From Microbacterium murale (GTDB lineage Bacteria > Actinomycetota > Actinomycetes > Actinomycetales > Microbacteriaceae), in NCBI RefSeq assembly GCF_030815955.1, contig NZ_JAUSXK010000001.1:2852001-2916000 (forward strand): a stretch of 64,000 nucleotides of DNA. The letters are read 5' to 3'. The notes below the pieces were generated by a model. The model was not told the DNA's origin. It saw nothing but the letters and a program-made list of their open reading frames with translations, and did not search any database. The translations under genes were made by a program, and so were the position numbers. Shown here piece by piece: positions 44,455 to 52,971 of the stretch (its first letter is position 1; every line of letters starts with the position of its first letter).

Positions 44455-45566
44455 GCACGCCGACCGTCCCGTTCCGGGAGGCCACGATCGAGATGGCGGC
44501 CATCGCCGACAACACCCGGCACATCCGCCGCCTCACCGGGGTCGATGTCATCGCGGTCGTCAAGGCCAACGCATACGGTCACGGCGCGGCATCCGCCGCC
44601 GTGGCAGCACTGTCGGGCGGGGCCACCCGTCTCGGCGTCGCCGAGATCGCTGAGGCCGTCGACCTGCGCAGGCAGGGCATCAACGCCCCGATCGTCGCCT
44701 GGCTGCACGAGCCCGGCCAGCGATTCGAGCAGGCCGCGGCCGACCGCATCGAGGTGGGCATCTCGTCGTTCGACCAGCTCGAAGCGGCCGGAGCCGCAGC
44801 AGGCAGCAGCGGCCCCGTCGGAGTGCACCTGAAGCTCGAGACCGGGCTCTCGCGCAACGGCGTCGCACCCGGCGACTGGGGGCGTGTCTTCGCCGAAGCC
44901 GCGCGGCTCGAGAGAATCGGGCGTCTCCGCATCATCGGCCTGTTCAGTCACCTCTCCAACGCGTCGCGCGCCGATGATCTCGAAGCCCTCGCGAAGTTCG
45001 AAGAGGGGACTGCGGCCGCAGCATCCGCCGGCATCCGGCCCGAGATCCGGCACATCGCCGCGACGGCCGCCGCGATCGACCACCCGGAGACTCGAATGGA
45101 TGCCGTGCGCATCGGGATCGGCATCTACGGGCTCTCGCCGTTCGATGACCGCTCGTCCGCCGACCTCGGGCTGCGCCCGGCGATGACCCTCCGCGCAGCC
45201 GTCGCCGCTGTGCGTCGAGTGCCGGCCGGCGCGGGAGTCTCATACGGCTACGACCACCGTGCCGACCATGACACGACGCTCGCTCTGATCCCGCTCGGTT
45301 ATGCGGACGGCATCCCGCGTCAGGCATCCGGTCGCGGACCGGTCATGATCAACGGCCGCAGGTTCACAGTCGCCGGACGCGTCGCGATGGACCAGTTCGT
45401 CGTCGATGTCGGCGACGCCCATGTGGCGGTGGGCGACGAGGCCGTGGTGTTCGGCGATCCGACGCTGGGCGCGCCCTCGGCGACGGAGTGGGCGAACGCC
45501 GCGAGAACCATCAACTATGAGATCGTCACCCGCATCGGCAACCGCGTGCCCCGGCGGGGCGCATGA
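44451..45566 (+). CDS. alr: Alanine racemase
   Basis: 371 residues. DVIAVVKANAYGHGAASAAV carries the PLP-binding lysine; VSYGYDHRADHDTTLALIPLGYADGI includes the catalytic tyrosine segment and FTVAGRVAMDQFVVDVGD the C-terminal domain. It makes D-alanine for peptidoglycan. Four-base overlaps with acpS (GTGA) and tsaE (ATGA). Confidence 0.95.
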   Translation: MSTPTVPFREATIEMAAIADNTRHIRRLTGVDVIAVVKANAYGHGAASAAVAALSGGATRLGVAEIAEAVDLRRQGINAPIVAWLHEPGQRFEQAAADRIEVGISSFDQLEAAGAAAGSSGPVGVHLKLETGLSRNGVAPGDWGRVFAEAARLERIGRLRIIGLFSHLSNASRADDLEALAKFEEGTAAAASAGIRPEIRHIAATAAAIDHPETRMDAVRIGIGIYGLSPFDDRSSADLGLRPAMTLRAAVAAVRRVPAGAGVSYGYDHRADHDTTLALIPLGYADGIPRQASGRGPVMINGRRFTVAGRVAMDQFVVDVGDAHVAVGDEAVVFGDPTLGAPSATEWANAARTINYEIVTRIGNRVPRRGA

Positions 45567-46045
45567 TCGATCCCGCTTTTCTCGGGCGTCGTGAGATCGC
45601 CACATCGGATGCCATGGAGCACCTCGGGCTCGTGATCGGCGAACAGCTGGAACCGGGCGATCTACTCGTGCTGACGGGTCCGCTCGGTGCGGGGAAGACG
45701 ACGTTCACCCGCGGCCTCGCGTCGGGGCTGGGCGTGCGCGGTCCGGTGCAGAGCCCGACGTTCGTGATCGCGCGCACGCATCCGTCGCTCGTCGGCCGTG
45801 CGCCGCTCGTGCACGTCGACGCGTACCGGCTGGGATCTGCCGCCGAACTCGACGATCTCGACATCGACTTCGCCCGGTCGGTCGTGGTGATCGAGTGGGG
45901 GCGGGAGATGGCCCCGTCGATCGCGGATGCCTGGTGGGACATCGAACTCGAACGGCCCGTGGGCGCAGCGGGTGACGAAGTGGCGGACGAGGACCTGGAT
46001 GCTGACGCCCCCCGCGTCTTGACGATCGAGCGCGTCGCGCGCTGA
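45563..46045 (+). CDS. tsaE: tRNA threonylcarbamoyladenosine biosynthesis ATPase TsaE
   Basis: 160 residues. LLVLTGPLGAGKTTFTRGLA is the P-loop, VQSPTFVIARTH the switch and LVHVDAYRLGSAAELDDLD the Walker-B-like part. With TsaB and TsaD it makes t6A37 in tRNAs that read ANN codons; TsaE energises and resets the TsaBD complex. It overlaps alr by four bases; tsaB follows after a 67-base gap with its own promoter. Confidence 0.93.
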   Translation: MIDPAFLGRREIATSDAMEHLGLVIGEQLEPGDLLVLTGPLGAGKTTFTRGLASGLGVRGPVQSPTFVIARTHPSLVGRAPLVHVDAYRLGSAAELDDLDIDFARSVVVIEWGREMAPSIADAWWDIELERPVGAAGDEVADEDLDADAPRVLTIERVAR

Positions 46046-46100
46046 GACGCGGCCCCCTGCGGTGCAGGACGGACCTGAGCGATCAGGGCGCGCGGCCGAC

Positions 46101-46106
46101 TACCCT
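46101..46106 (+). promoter_or_regulatory. -10 element of tsaB
   Basis: TACCCT, six bases before the GTG at 46113. Confidence 0.5.
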
Positions 46107-46112
46107 GGAGAG

Positions 46113-46733
46113 GTGATTCTCGCTGTCGACACCTCCCTGGGCACGGCCGTCGCGATCGTCGACGCCGTCGGTCGTCGCCGTGCCGACGCGTCCAGTCCTG
46201 ACGCGCTCGGACATGCCGAGGTCATCGGCGGTCTGCTGCAGCGGGCTCTGGCCGAAGCGGGCGATGAGATCACGCATGTCGTCGCCGGGATGGGCCCCGG
46301 CCCATTCACCGGCCTGCGGATCGGCATCGCCACCGCGCGCGCGTTCGCGCTCGGTCGCAGCATCCCGGTGATCGCCGTGCCCAGCCACTTCGGCGCAGCC
46401 CTCGGCATCATCGAGGAGGATCCCGACATCGGCACCTTCGCGGTCGTCACGGATGCTCGTCGTCGCGAGGTCGCGATCAGTGTGTTCCACGGGCTCGATG
46501 CCGACGGCATCCCGCACCTCAGATCCGACACCGTACTTGTGCCGCGCAGCGGAGCCGAGGCGTATCTCGACGGCCTTCACGCGCGCGAAGTCACGATCCT
46601 CGATGCCGCGGCCCTGGGCAGAGTAGGCATCCGTGCCGCGAACGCCGGACGAGAGCTCGCCGGCGCCGAACCTCTCTACCTGCGCCAGCCCGACGTCACG
46701 GTTCCAGGCGCGCCGAAGCGGGTGGGCGTGTGA
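46113..46733 (+). CDS. tsaB: tRNA threonylcarbamoyladenosine biosynthesis protein TsaB
   Basis: 206 residues. VILAVDTSLGTAVAIVD is the phosphate-1-like loop of the inactive ASKHA fold and VVAGMGPGPFTGLRIGIATA is the family signature. It is the scaffold that dimerises with TsaD. The GTG at 46113 is chosen for the leaderless promoter six bases ahead; an upstream in-frame start at 46062 would add 17 residues unlike the family. GTGA overlap with rimI. Confidence 0.93.
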   Translation: MILAVDTSLGTAVAIVDAVGRRRADASSPDALGHAEVIGGLLQRALAEAGDEITHVVAGMGPGPFTGLRIGIATARAFALGRSIPVIAVPSHFGAALGIIEEDPDIGTFAVVTDARRREVAISVFHGLDADGIPHLRSDTVLVPRSGAEAYLDGLHAREVTILDAAALGRVGIRAANAGRELAGAEPLYLRQPDVTVPGAPKRVGV

Positions 46734-47242
46734 CCATACGCATCGCGACTCCCGCCGACCTCGACGCGATCATGATGATCGAGAACGCCTCGTTCCCGAC
46801 CGACGCGTGGAGCGCCGAGTCGATGGCGGCGGAACTCGCGACGGAGTACAGCCACTACCTCGTCGACGAGGACGCCGGCGAGATCATCGGATACGCCGGG
46901 CTCCGTTCGATCCGTGGAAACGCGGATGCTGACATTCAGACCATCGCGCTCGTCGAAACCCGCCGAGGCGAGGGGCGCGGACGCGCGATGCTGCGGACAC
47001 TGCTCGCCGAAGCATCCGCTCGCGGTGCTCGCGAGGTCTTCCTCGAGGTGCGCGCCGACAACCCCGGTGCGGAGGGGCTCTACATCTCCGAGGGATTCGA
47101 GGAACTCGCCCGCCGGCCGAGGTACTACCAACCGGATGACGTCGACGCGATAGTGATGAAGCTCGACCTGCGGCGGTGGGCGGATGCCGCCACTCCGGAT
47201 GCCGCCACTCCGGATTCCGCCACGAAGGAAGCCACAGCATGA
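46730..47242 (+). CDS. rimI: Ribosomal-protein-alanine N-acetyltransferase
   Basis: 170 residues. A GNAT domain (about 1-145) with [21 protein letters not shown] (acetyl-CoA-binding R-x-x-G-x-G/A) and [24 protein letters not shown] (tyrosine acid). RimI acetylates the N-terminal alanine of ribosomal protein S18; between tsaB and tsaD it is a usual neighbour. The C-terminal tail is an unusual low-complexity stretch made of 15-base tandem copies (see separate entry). Overlaps both neighbours by four bases. Confidence 0.9.
   Translation: MTIRIATPADLDAIMMIENASFPTDAWSAESMAAELATEYSHYLVDEDAGEIIGYAGLRSIRGNADADIQTIALVETRRGEGRGRAMLRTLLAEASARGAREVFLEVRADNPGAEGLYISEGFEELARRPRYYQPDDVDAIVMKLDLRRWADAATPDAATPDSATKEATA
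47183..47224 (+). repeat. 15-base tandem repeat in the rimI tail
   Basis: GATGCCGCCACTCCG twice (47183-47197, 47198-47212), then a partial third copy GATTCCGCCACG. It encodes [14 protein letters not shown], in frame with rimI. Confidence 0.8.
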
Positions 47243-48315
47243 GCGAACCGCTGGTCCTCGGCATCGAGACGAGCTGCGACGAGACCGGTATCGGCATCGT
47301 CCGCGGCCGCACACTGCTGTCGAACACGATCGCCTCCAGCATGGACGAGCACGCCCGCTACGGAGGCGTCATCCCCGAGGTCGCCGCCCGTGCGCACCTC
47401 GAAGCACTGCAGCCGTCGATCGAGGCGGCGCTCGCCGAGGCGCAGGTGCAGCTGGACGACCTCGACGCCATCGCCGTGACCAGCGGCCCCGGCCTCGCCG
47501 GTGCGCTCATGGTCGGCGTCGGTGCGGCCAAAGGGCTGGCGGTCTCGCTCGGCAAGCCGCTGTACGCAGTGAACCACCTTGTCGGGCACATCGCCGCCGA
47601 CATCGTCACACCGGACTCCGACCCGCTCGAGTACCCGACGATCGCGCTGCTCGTCTCCGGTGGACACACCTCTCTGCTGCACGTGCGTGATCTCACCACC
47701 GACGTCGAGTTGCTCGGCGAGACCATGGATGACGCGGCGGGGGAGGCCTTCGACAAGGTCGCCCGTCTGCTCTCGCTGCCGTATCCGGGCGGTCCGGAGA
47801 TCGACCGCGCGGCCGCCGACGGCGACCCGAAGGCGATCCGCTTCCCGCGCGGACTCTCGAAGGCGCCCGACATGGAGAAGCACCGCTACGACTTCTCGTT
47901 CTCCGGCCTCAAGACGGCCGTCGCCCGCTGGGTCGAACGGTGCGAAGCCTCGGGTGAGCAGGTGCCGGTGGCGGATGTCGCGGCGAGCTTCCGCGAAGCC
48001 GTGGTCGATGTTCTCGTCACCAAGGCGCTTGCCGCCTGCGCAGACCTCGGGGTGCCCCGCCTGCTGCTCGGCGGCGGCGTGATCGCCAACAAGCGGCTGC
48101 GTGACGTCGCGATCGAGCGGGCTGCGGCCGCCGGTGTGACCGTGCGGATCCCGCCGCTGTCGCTGTGCACCGACAACGGGGCGATGATCGCCGCGCTCGC
48201 CGCCGAGCTGATCAGCTCGGGTCGCCGGCCGTCGACCCTCGCGTTCGGCGCCGACTCGACGCTGCCCGTCACCGAGATCCAGATCGCCGAGTCGCCGATG
48301 GAGGATGCCGCATGA
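47239..48315 (+). CDS. tsaD: tRNA N6-adenosine threonylcarbamoyltransferase
   Basis: 358 residues. [16 protein letters not shown] is the ASKHA loop; [15 protein letters not shown] carries the H-x-x-x-H iron/zinc ligands; [13 protein letters not shown] and [20 protein letters not shown] complete the fold. It transfers the threonylcarbamoyl group to A37. The ATG at 47239 overlaps rimI by four bases; the upstream in-frame stretch from 47176 lies within rimI and is not used. Confidence 0.96.
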   Translation: MSEPLVLGIETSCDETGIGIVRGRTLLSNTIASSMDEHARYGGVIPEVAARAHLEALQPSIEAALAEAQVQLDDLDAIAVTSGPGLAGALMVGVGAAKGLAVSLGKPLYAVNHLVGHIAADIVTPDSDPLEYPTIALLVSGGHTSLLHVRDLTTDVELLGETMDDAAGEAFDKVARLLSLPYPGGPEIDRAAADGDPKAIRFPRGLSKAPDMEKHRYDFSFSGLKTAVARWVERCEASGEQVPVADVAASFREAVVDVLVTKALAACADLGVPRLLLGGGVIANKRLRDVAIERAAAAGVTVRIPPLSLCTDNGAMIAALAAELISSGRRPSTLAFGADSTLPVTEIQIAESPMEDAA

Positions 48316-48824
48316 CCGATCAGCGCGGCATGAGCGAACCCGGCGCACCGGGTGATCCCGGTCGCGCGAGCAACGCGGACGAGCGGCCGAAACTGGAGAA
48401 GCCGTCGGCCGAGGTCGAACGACCGGCGGGTGCGACGCGGCTGCCCGGCGCTCCCCGTGACAGCTACACGAAGATGCCCACCGGCCCGGTCGGCGTCGAA
48501 CCGGTCGTCGCCAGCGGTCCTGCCGACACCGCCGGGATGCCGGCCGTGCAGTGGGCGCCCGACGACGGCACCGTAGCCGAGGACAACACCCGCCTCGCCC
48601 CGTGGGCCCTGCTGGCCGCGATCGTCGCCCTGTGCGCATCGTTCTTCGTCGGCTGGGGGATTCCGCTCGCGATCGTCGCGGTGGTCGCCGCGATCATGTC
48701 GCTGCGACGCCCGGTCGAGAGCCGCGGGATCGCCCTCTGGGCGCTGATCCTCGGCCTTGCCGCGACGATCTATAGCCTGGGCTGGCTCATCTGGGCGGGT
48801 ATGCAGTTCGAGAATCTGGGGTAG
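48312..48824 (+). CDS. DUF4190-like small membrane protein
   Basis: 170 residues. Residues 1-95 are disordered, rich in Gly, Pro, Ala and charged residues. Two or three hydrophobic segments follow: [37 protein letters not shown] and [19 protein letters not shown], resembling DUF4190 proteins. The role is unknown. The ATG overlaps the tsaD stop by four bases, so it is co-translated with the t6A genes, but a functional tie is unproven. Confidence 0.75.
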   Translation: MTDQRGMSEPGAPGDPGRASNADERPKLEKPSAEVERPAGATRLPGAPRDSYTKMPTGPVGVEPVVASGPADTAGMPAVQWAPDDGTVAEDNTRLAPWALLAAIVALCASFFVGWGIPLAIVAVVAAIMSLRRPVESRGIALWALILGLAATIYSLGWLIWAGMQFENLG

Positions 48825-48863
48825 CGGATGCTGTCGCTGCTGATGCGTTCGCGAGACGAGTGA

Positions 48864-48869
48864 CAGGAT
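48864..48869 (+). promoter_or_regulatory. -10-like element
   Basis: CAGGAT, seven bases before the ATG at 48877, in the pattern of the other leaderless genes. Confidence 0.35.
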
Positions 48870-48876
48870 CGAACGG

Positions 48877-50048
48877 ATGCTGAACGAATCTGAATCCGCA
48901 GAGCTGCGGATGCTGCAGGCCAAGGCGTACGGGCGCGGTGGTGGACTGTCCGCCGCGGAGGTCGAACGCCTTCAAGAGCTGGAGCCGGCACGCGGCGCGC
49001 CGCAATCGTGGAACTCGCGACGACCCCGGTTGCCGAGGCCGCGAAAGGCCAGGGCACCGACCTGGGCGGATCGTCACCGGATGCGGTGGCCGAGATGGGT
49101 GCAGCGGGCGAGAATGCGGCGTCCGACGCCGAGGCGTCGGAGTCTGAAACGCCGCCCTCGACGGGTTCATCCGGCCGGTCCGAGGCTGTTGTCCGCCGCC
49201 GATGGCCCGTCTTGGCTGCGGCATCCGCTGCGATCCTCGCGATCGGACTCGGCATCGGCTGGGGGGTCTGGGGCTGGGATGCGGAAGCGTACGCGCTCGC
49301 CACCGCTCACGCAGACCAACGCGCGGAACTCGAAGCGGACGATGTCTACGACTCTGGGACGGTCATCCCGGTGGCAGAGCAGTACGGTGTCGTCATCTGG
49401 CGTGCGGAGCGCTCGGACGGTGACGAGGTGTGCGTGATCGTCACCGGCACGGAGCGGGCGCAGAACGGCTGCATACCGTCCAAGGAGCTGGAGAATTCAG
49501 TGTGGCCGAACGCGACCGCGACCATTCCGGAAGGAGAGGACAAGGCGGGTCAGCAGCTCGTCGCCGGACTCATCCCCACGCTGACCGGCGAACTGGTGCC
49601 GTTCATCCAGGTCTGGGACCAGGGGCCCTCCGGTTGGGAATCGCAGTACAGCGACGGGGAGCTCGCGCAGCTGCGCGAACTCGAAGCCGCCGGTTACGTG
49701 GGCAGCGCGCTCAGCATCATCGGATACGACGGCGAGCATGTGGTCTGGGGCAATTGGGAACAGGGCGGCCTCTGCGTCATCGCACCCGCTGACGGCGGCG
49801 TCATCGAGGCGTGCTCCGAGGATGCTGAGGCCGAGCTCACGATCGTCGCAGTCGTGGACGGCGTCCCAACAGAATACGTCGTGCGGCAGACCGAGATGCG
49901 CGGCCCCCAGCTCACGATCATCCGGCACGCGGATGCTACGGATGTCAGAGTCGACCCCGAGACCGACGATCCGATCGAGTTCACGTTCGACGACCTGGTC
50001 GGCGGCGAGACCGGCGAGACCGGTACGACCGACGAGACCGGCGGCTGA
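48877..50048 (+). pseudogene. Membrane protein gene with a probable frameshift
   Basis: From ATG 48877 the frame codes a natural-looking N-terminus (ESAELRMLQAKAYGRGGGLS, then AAEVERLQELEPARGA). Near 49000 the reading degenerates into Arg/Pro-rich noise, while the -1 frame becomes good coding sequence without interruption to 50048. That second part (about 346 residues from GTG 49008) has an acidic linker, one membrane helix near residues 65-85 (WPVLAAASAAILAIGLGIGW) and a secreted domain ending in Glu-Thr-Gly repeats. GTG 49008 has no ribosome site or -10. I read this as one gene with a one-base shift, either a true mutation or a sequencing error. Function unknown. Confidence 0.6.
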
Positions 50049-50049
50049 G

Positions 50050-51309
50050 TCACACCCGATCGGCGAGGATCGCCATCCGCCGGTCCCCGACGCGCGTGAG
50101 GATCAGCGTCGCGGTCTGCGAGCCCTTCAGGCTCAGCTTCTTGCGGAACGCCGCCGGATCGATGTCCATGCCGCGCTTCTTGATCTCGATCGTGCCGATG
50201 TCGTTGGCTCGAAGCACCTGGCTGATCGCCTTGGGATTCGCGGCCATCACCTCGCGCACCCTGAACGACTGCACGAACGGGGTCGTCAACGCGGCATCGC
50301 CGGTGAGATAGGCGATCTTCCTGTCCAGCATCCCCGCGTCGATGCTCCGTGCGACGTCGCCGATCAGTCGTGCGCGGATGACGGCGCCATCGGGCTCGTG
50401 CAGGAAGGCGCCGAGCTCGCGGACGTCGGCATCCTCGGCATCCGCCCCCGCCGTGAGCTCGTGAGATTCTTCGCCGCGGATCACGAGCGCCGCACGCCGC
50501 ACGCCCTCGCGCGCGAGCACTCCAGACCACAGCACGAGTTCGACGACGCTGCCGTCCGCACTGACCCACTGCGCTTCCGCGTCCGCGGGGAGCGACTCAC
50601 GGTCGTGACCCGGCCCGAGTTTGATGCCGGTCGGGATCCGGGCAGCGAGTTCGAAAGCCCAATCGAGCGAGGGGGAGTAATCGGATGCTGCGACTCGCCG
50701 CGTCTCGTTATGACCCGTCGTACGGCGCGCAGGGTCGAGCCAGATCGCCGTACGCTTCGATCGCAGATGTGCAGCATCTTCGGAGGAATCAGCCGAATTC
50801 GTGCGCGGGTCGTGCACATCTGCGAAGTTCGCGCTCACGAAGTTCTCGGCCGTGCCGTGCTGCACGGTGGCATCCGCACCGAACGGGGCCAGGTTGTATG
50901 CGGCGATCGCGGCGGTGACCTCATCGGCATCCACGGCCACGACGTTGAGGCCGGCGCCTGCGAATGCGAGGGCGTCGCCGCCGATGCCGCAGCCCAGATC
51001 CGTCACCCGCTCGATGCCTGCCCGTCGCATGCGTCCCGCGTGGCGTGCCGCGACGCCGAGGCGCGTGGCCTGCTCGACACCGGCCCTGGTGAACAGCATC
51101 CGCTCGGCGAAGCCGCCGAACTTCGACGCGGCCTTCGTGCGGAGGTGCGCCTGGCCGACCACAGCAGAGACGAGATCGGGGGAGTGGCCGGCTGCGCGCA
51201 GCCTCGACACGGCGCTGGCGACTTCTGCCGCGGACGCGATCGTGCCCACCTCGTCGAGCAGCCGAAGGCCCTCGGGGGTGAGCAGCGCGGTCAGCTCGGA
51301 CATCTCCAC
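50050..51309 (-). CDS. SAM-dependent methyltransferase with a THUMP-like C-terminal domain
   Basis: 419 residues. VTDLGCGIGGDALAFAGAGL (about residue 103) is the Rossmann methyltransferase motif I, VVAVDADEVTAAIAAYNLA motif II and AIWLDPARRTTGH a D-P-A-R variant of the D/N-P-P-Y motif. The end, SQVLRANDIGTIEIKKRGMD, matches the THUMP-like domain of these proteins. A nucleic-acid substrate is likely (inference from the domain); the target is unknown. GTG 51309 lies six bases after TAGGCT (leaderless). The stop is two bases from the convergent frameshifted gene. Confidence 0.85.
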   Translation of the reverse strand: MEMSELTALLTPEGLRLLDEVGTIASAAEVASAVSRLRAAGHSPDLVSAVVGQAHLRTKAASKFGGFAERMLFTRAGVEQATRLGVAARHAGRMRRAGIERVTDLGCGIGGDALAFAGAGLNVVAVDADEVTAAIAAYNLAPFGADATVQHGTAENFVSANFADVHDPRTNSADSSEDAAHLRSKRTAIWLDPARRTTGHNETRRVAASDYSPSLDWAFELAARIPTGIKLGPGHDRESLPADAEAQWVSADGSVVELVLWSGVLAREGVRRAALVIRGEESHELTAGADAEDADVRELGAFLHEPDGAVIRARLIGDVARSIDAGMLDRKIAYLTGDAALTTPFVQSFRVREVMAANPKAISQVLRANDIGTIEIKKRGMDIDPAAFRKKLSLKGSQTATLILTRVGDRRMAILADRV

Positions 51310-51315
51310 CGGTTC

Positions 51316-51321
51316 AGCCTA
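51316..51321 (-). promoter_or_regulatory. -10 element of a leaderless gene
   Basis: TAGGCT on the minus strand, six bases before the GTG at 51309. Confidence 0.55.
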
Positions 51322-51332
51322 CGCGGCCCGAA

Positions 51333-51359
51333 CTGGCACTCGCATTGCATGAGTGCCAG
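51333..51359. promoter_or_regulatory. CIRCE-like operator (upstream copy)
   Basis: CTGGCACTC, nine bases, GAGTGCCAG: a perfect inverted repeat with the CIRCE spacing. It overlaps the -35 candidate TTGCAT (51345-51350) of groES. Confidence 0.75.
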
Positions 51360-51368
51360 CCGACGCCC

Positions 51369-51374
51369 TACACT
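51369..51374 (+). promoter_or_regulatory. -10 element of groES
   Basis: TACACT, 18 bases after TTGCAT and just before the second CIRCE. Confidence 0.5.
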
Positions 51375-51379
51375 TGTGA

Positions 51380-51406
51380 TTAGCACTCTCGGGTTGAGAG
51401 TGCGAA
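51380..51406. promoter_or_regulatory. CIRCE operator (HrcA site)
   Basis: TTAGCACTC, nine bases, GAGTGCGAA: close to the consensus TTAGCACTC-N9-GAGTGCTAA. It covers the expected transcription start, so HrcA binding would repress groES except under heat stress. Confidence 0.88.
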
Positions 51407-51446
51407 CAAGTCTTTCGTGTCAGCGTCAAGAAAGAAGAGGTAGACC

Positions 51447-51743
51447 GTGTCGGTTTCCATCAAGCCGCTCGAGGACCGCATCGTCATCCAGCAGGTCGAG
51501 GCAGAGCAGACCACCGCTAGTGGACTGGTCATCCCGGACACTGCCAAGGAGAAGCCCCAGGAGGGCGAGGTCGTGGCCGTCGGCCCCGGCCGCATCGACG
51601 ACAACGGCAACCGCGTTCCGCTCGACGTCTCCGTCGGCGACCGCGTCCTGTACAGCAAGTACGGCGGCACCGAGATCAAGTTCGGCGCCGATGAGTACCT
51701 GGTGCTCTCGGCTCGCGACGTCCTCGCCGTCGTCGTTCGCTGA
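51447..51743 (+). CDS. groES: Co-chaperonin GroES
   Basis: 98 residues. [40 protein letters not shown] (the mobile loop), [18 protein letters not shown] and [14 protein letters not shown] cover the whole family. GroES caps GroEL and closes the folding chamber. AGAAGAGG lies seven bases before the GTG at 51447. There is no groEL downstream; a hairpin terminator ends the gene after 20 bases, so groEL must be elsewhere. Confidence 0.97.
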   Translation: MSVSIKPLEDRIVIQQVEAEQTTASGLVIPDTAKEKPQEGEVVAVGPGRIDDNGNRVPLDVSVGDRVLYSKYGGTEIKFGADEYLVLSARDVLAVVVR

Positions 51744-51763
51744 GCAACTCGACAACAGCGTAG

Positions 51764-51793
51764 AAGGCCCGGATGCTACGGCATCCGGGCCTT
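51764..51793 (+). terminator. groES terminator
   Basis: AAGGCCCGGATGC (51764-51776) pairs with GCATCCGGGCCTT (51781-51793), four-base loop, followed by TTTCGC. The loop is closed by GGATGC/GCATCC. Confidence 0.9.
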
Positions 51794-51881
51794 TTCGCAT
51801 CCCTGCCGCGCAACGCCGGACACCCACCGCTCGTTTCCTGCCAACATCCGTCCCTCGGCGCTCGGCGTCTGCAGCCGGCAA

Positions 51882-51887
51882 TAGTGT
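51882..51887 (+). promoter_or_regulatory. -10 element of a leaderless gene
   Basis: TAGTGT, six bases before the GTG at 51894. Confidence 0.5.
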
Positions 51888-51893
51888 TGTTCA

Positions 51894-52817
51894 GTGATAC
51901 CAGAGCGCAGCAACCAGCCCGCAGGAGTCGCCTACTCGGTCGGTGCCTATCTGCTCTGGGGGTTCCTGCCGCTGTACTTCCTGCTGCTGGTGCCGACCGG
52001 CCCGTGGGAGGTCGTGGCGGCGCGGGTCGTCTTCTCGCTCGTCTTCTGCCTGCTGCTGCTCACCGTCGCGCGCGGGTGGCGCCGGATCATGGTGATCATC
52101 CGGCAGCCGCGACTGCTCGGGTGGACGGCGCTCGCCGGGCTGCTGATCTACATCAATTGGCAGGTGTTCCTGATCGGAACACTCAGCGGCCACGTCGTCG
52201 AGACGGCGCTGGGCTACTTCATCAACCCCATCACCACGGTGCTGCTCGGCGTCTTCGTGCTGCGCGAGCGCATCCGCCGGTTGCAATGGGTGGCGATCGG
52301 CATCGCGCTCATCGCCGTCGTCGTCATCGTCGTGGCATACCGTTCGTTCCCCTGGATCGCGCTGTCGCTGACCGCATCCTTCGGCACGTACGGATTGATC
52401 AAGAAGAAGATCGGGCCATCGGTGGATGCCGTGAGCGGGCTCACCCTCGAATCGTTCTGGCTGATGCCCATCGCCATCGTGCAGCTCATCATCGTCGCGC
52501 AGACCACGGGCATCACCTTCGGAACGGTGAGCACGTGGCACACGGTGCTCATGCTGTTCGCCGGCGTCGCAACGGCCGTGCCTCTGCTGCTGTTCGCCGC
52601 CGGCGCCCGTCGCATCAATCTCACGGTCATCGGCATGATCCAATTCATCACGCCGATCATGCAGTTCCTCACCGGCGTGCTGCTGCTTCACGAGCCGATG
52701 CCGCCCGAGCGATGGATCGGGTTCATCATCGTATGGATCGCGGTAGCAGTGTTCGTGATCGACCTGGTGCGTGCGGGGCGGCGCGGGCGGCGCACACGCG
52801 TGGCTCCGGTCGTGTGA
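51894..52817 (+). CDS. rarD: RarD/EamA-type permease
   Basis: 307 residues with ten predicted helices. AGVAYSVGAYLLWGFLPLYF is the RarD N-terminus, NWQVFLIGTLSGHVVETALG and YFINPITTVLLGVFVLRERI the central loop, and FITPIMQFLTGVLLLHEPMP the second repeat. RarD was named for chloramphenicol sensitivity in Pseudomonas; its substrate is unknown. The C-terminus is basic. Confidence 0.88.
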   Translation: MIPERSNQPAGVAYSVGAYLLWGFLPLYFLLLVPTGPWEVVAARVVFSLVFCLLLLTVARGWRRIMVIIRQPRLLGWTALAGLLIYINWQVFLIGTLSGHVVETALGYFINPITTVLLGVFVLRERIRRLQWVAIGIALIAVVVIVVAYRSFPWIALSLTASFGTYGLIKKKIGPSVDAVSGLTLESFWLMPIAIVQLIIVAQTTGITFGTVSTWHTVLMLFAGVATAVPLLLFAAGARRINLTVIGMIQFITPIMQFLTGVLLLHEPMPPERWIGFIIVWIAVAVFVIDLVRAGRRGRRTRVAPVV

Positions 52818-52971
52818 ACGGCGCGCGACCCCAGTCGTGGCGGGGGCGCTGCGAACCGTCATCAATGCGAAACAAGATCGTTAGCGCACCGAGACCCGGC
52901 AAAAGCGCGCTCACCATAAGGTGGGATCATCCGGGCATGTATCGCCATGCCTGTCGTCGCAAAGGAGCATT

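Noticed and set aside
49008..50048. An independent gene starting at GTG 49008
   Set aside because: There is no ribosome site or -10 at the right distance, while the upstream frame supplies a convincing N-terminus; a frameshift is preferred, though not proven.
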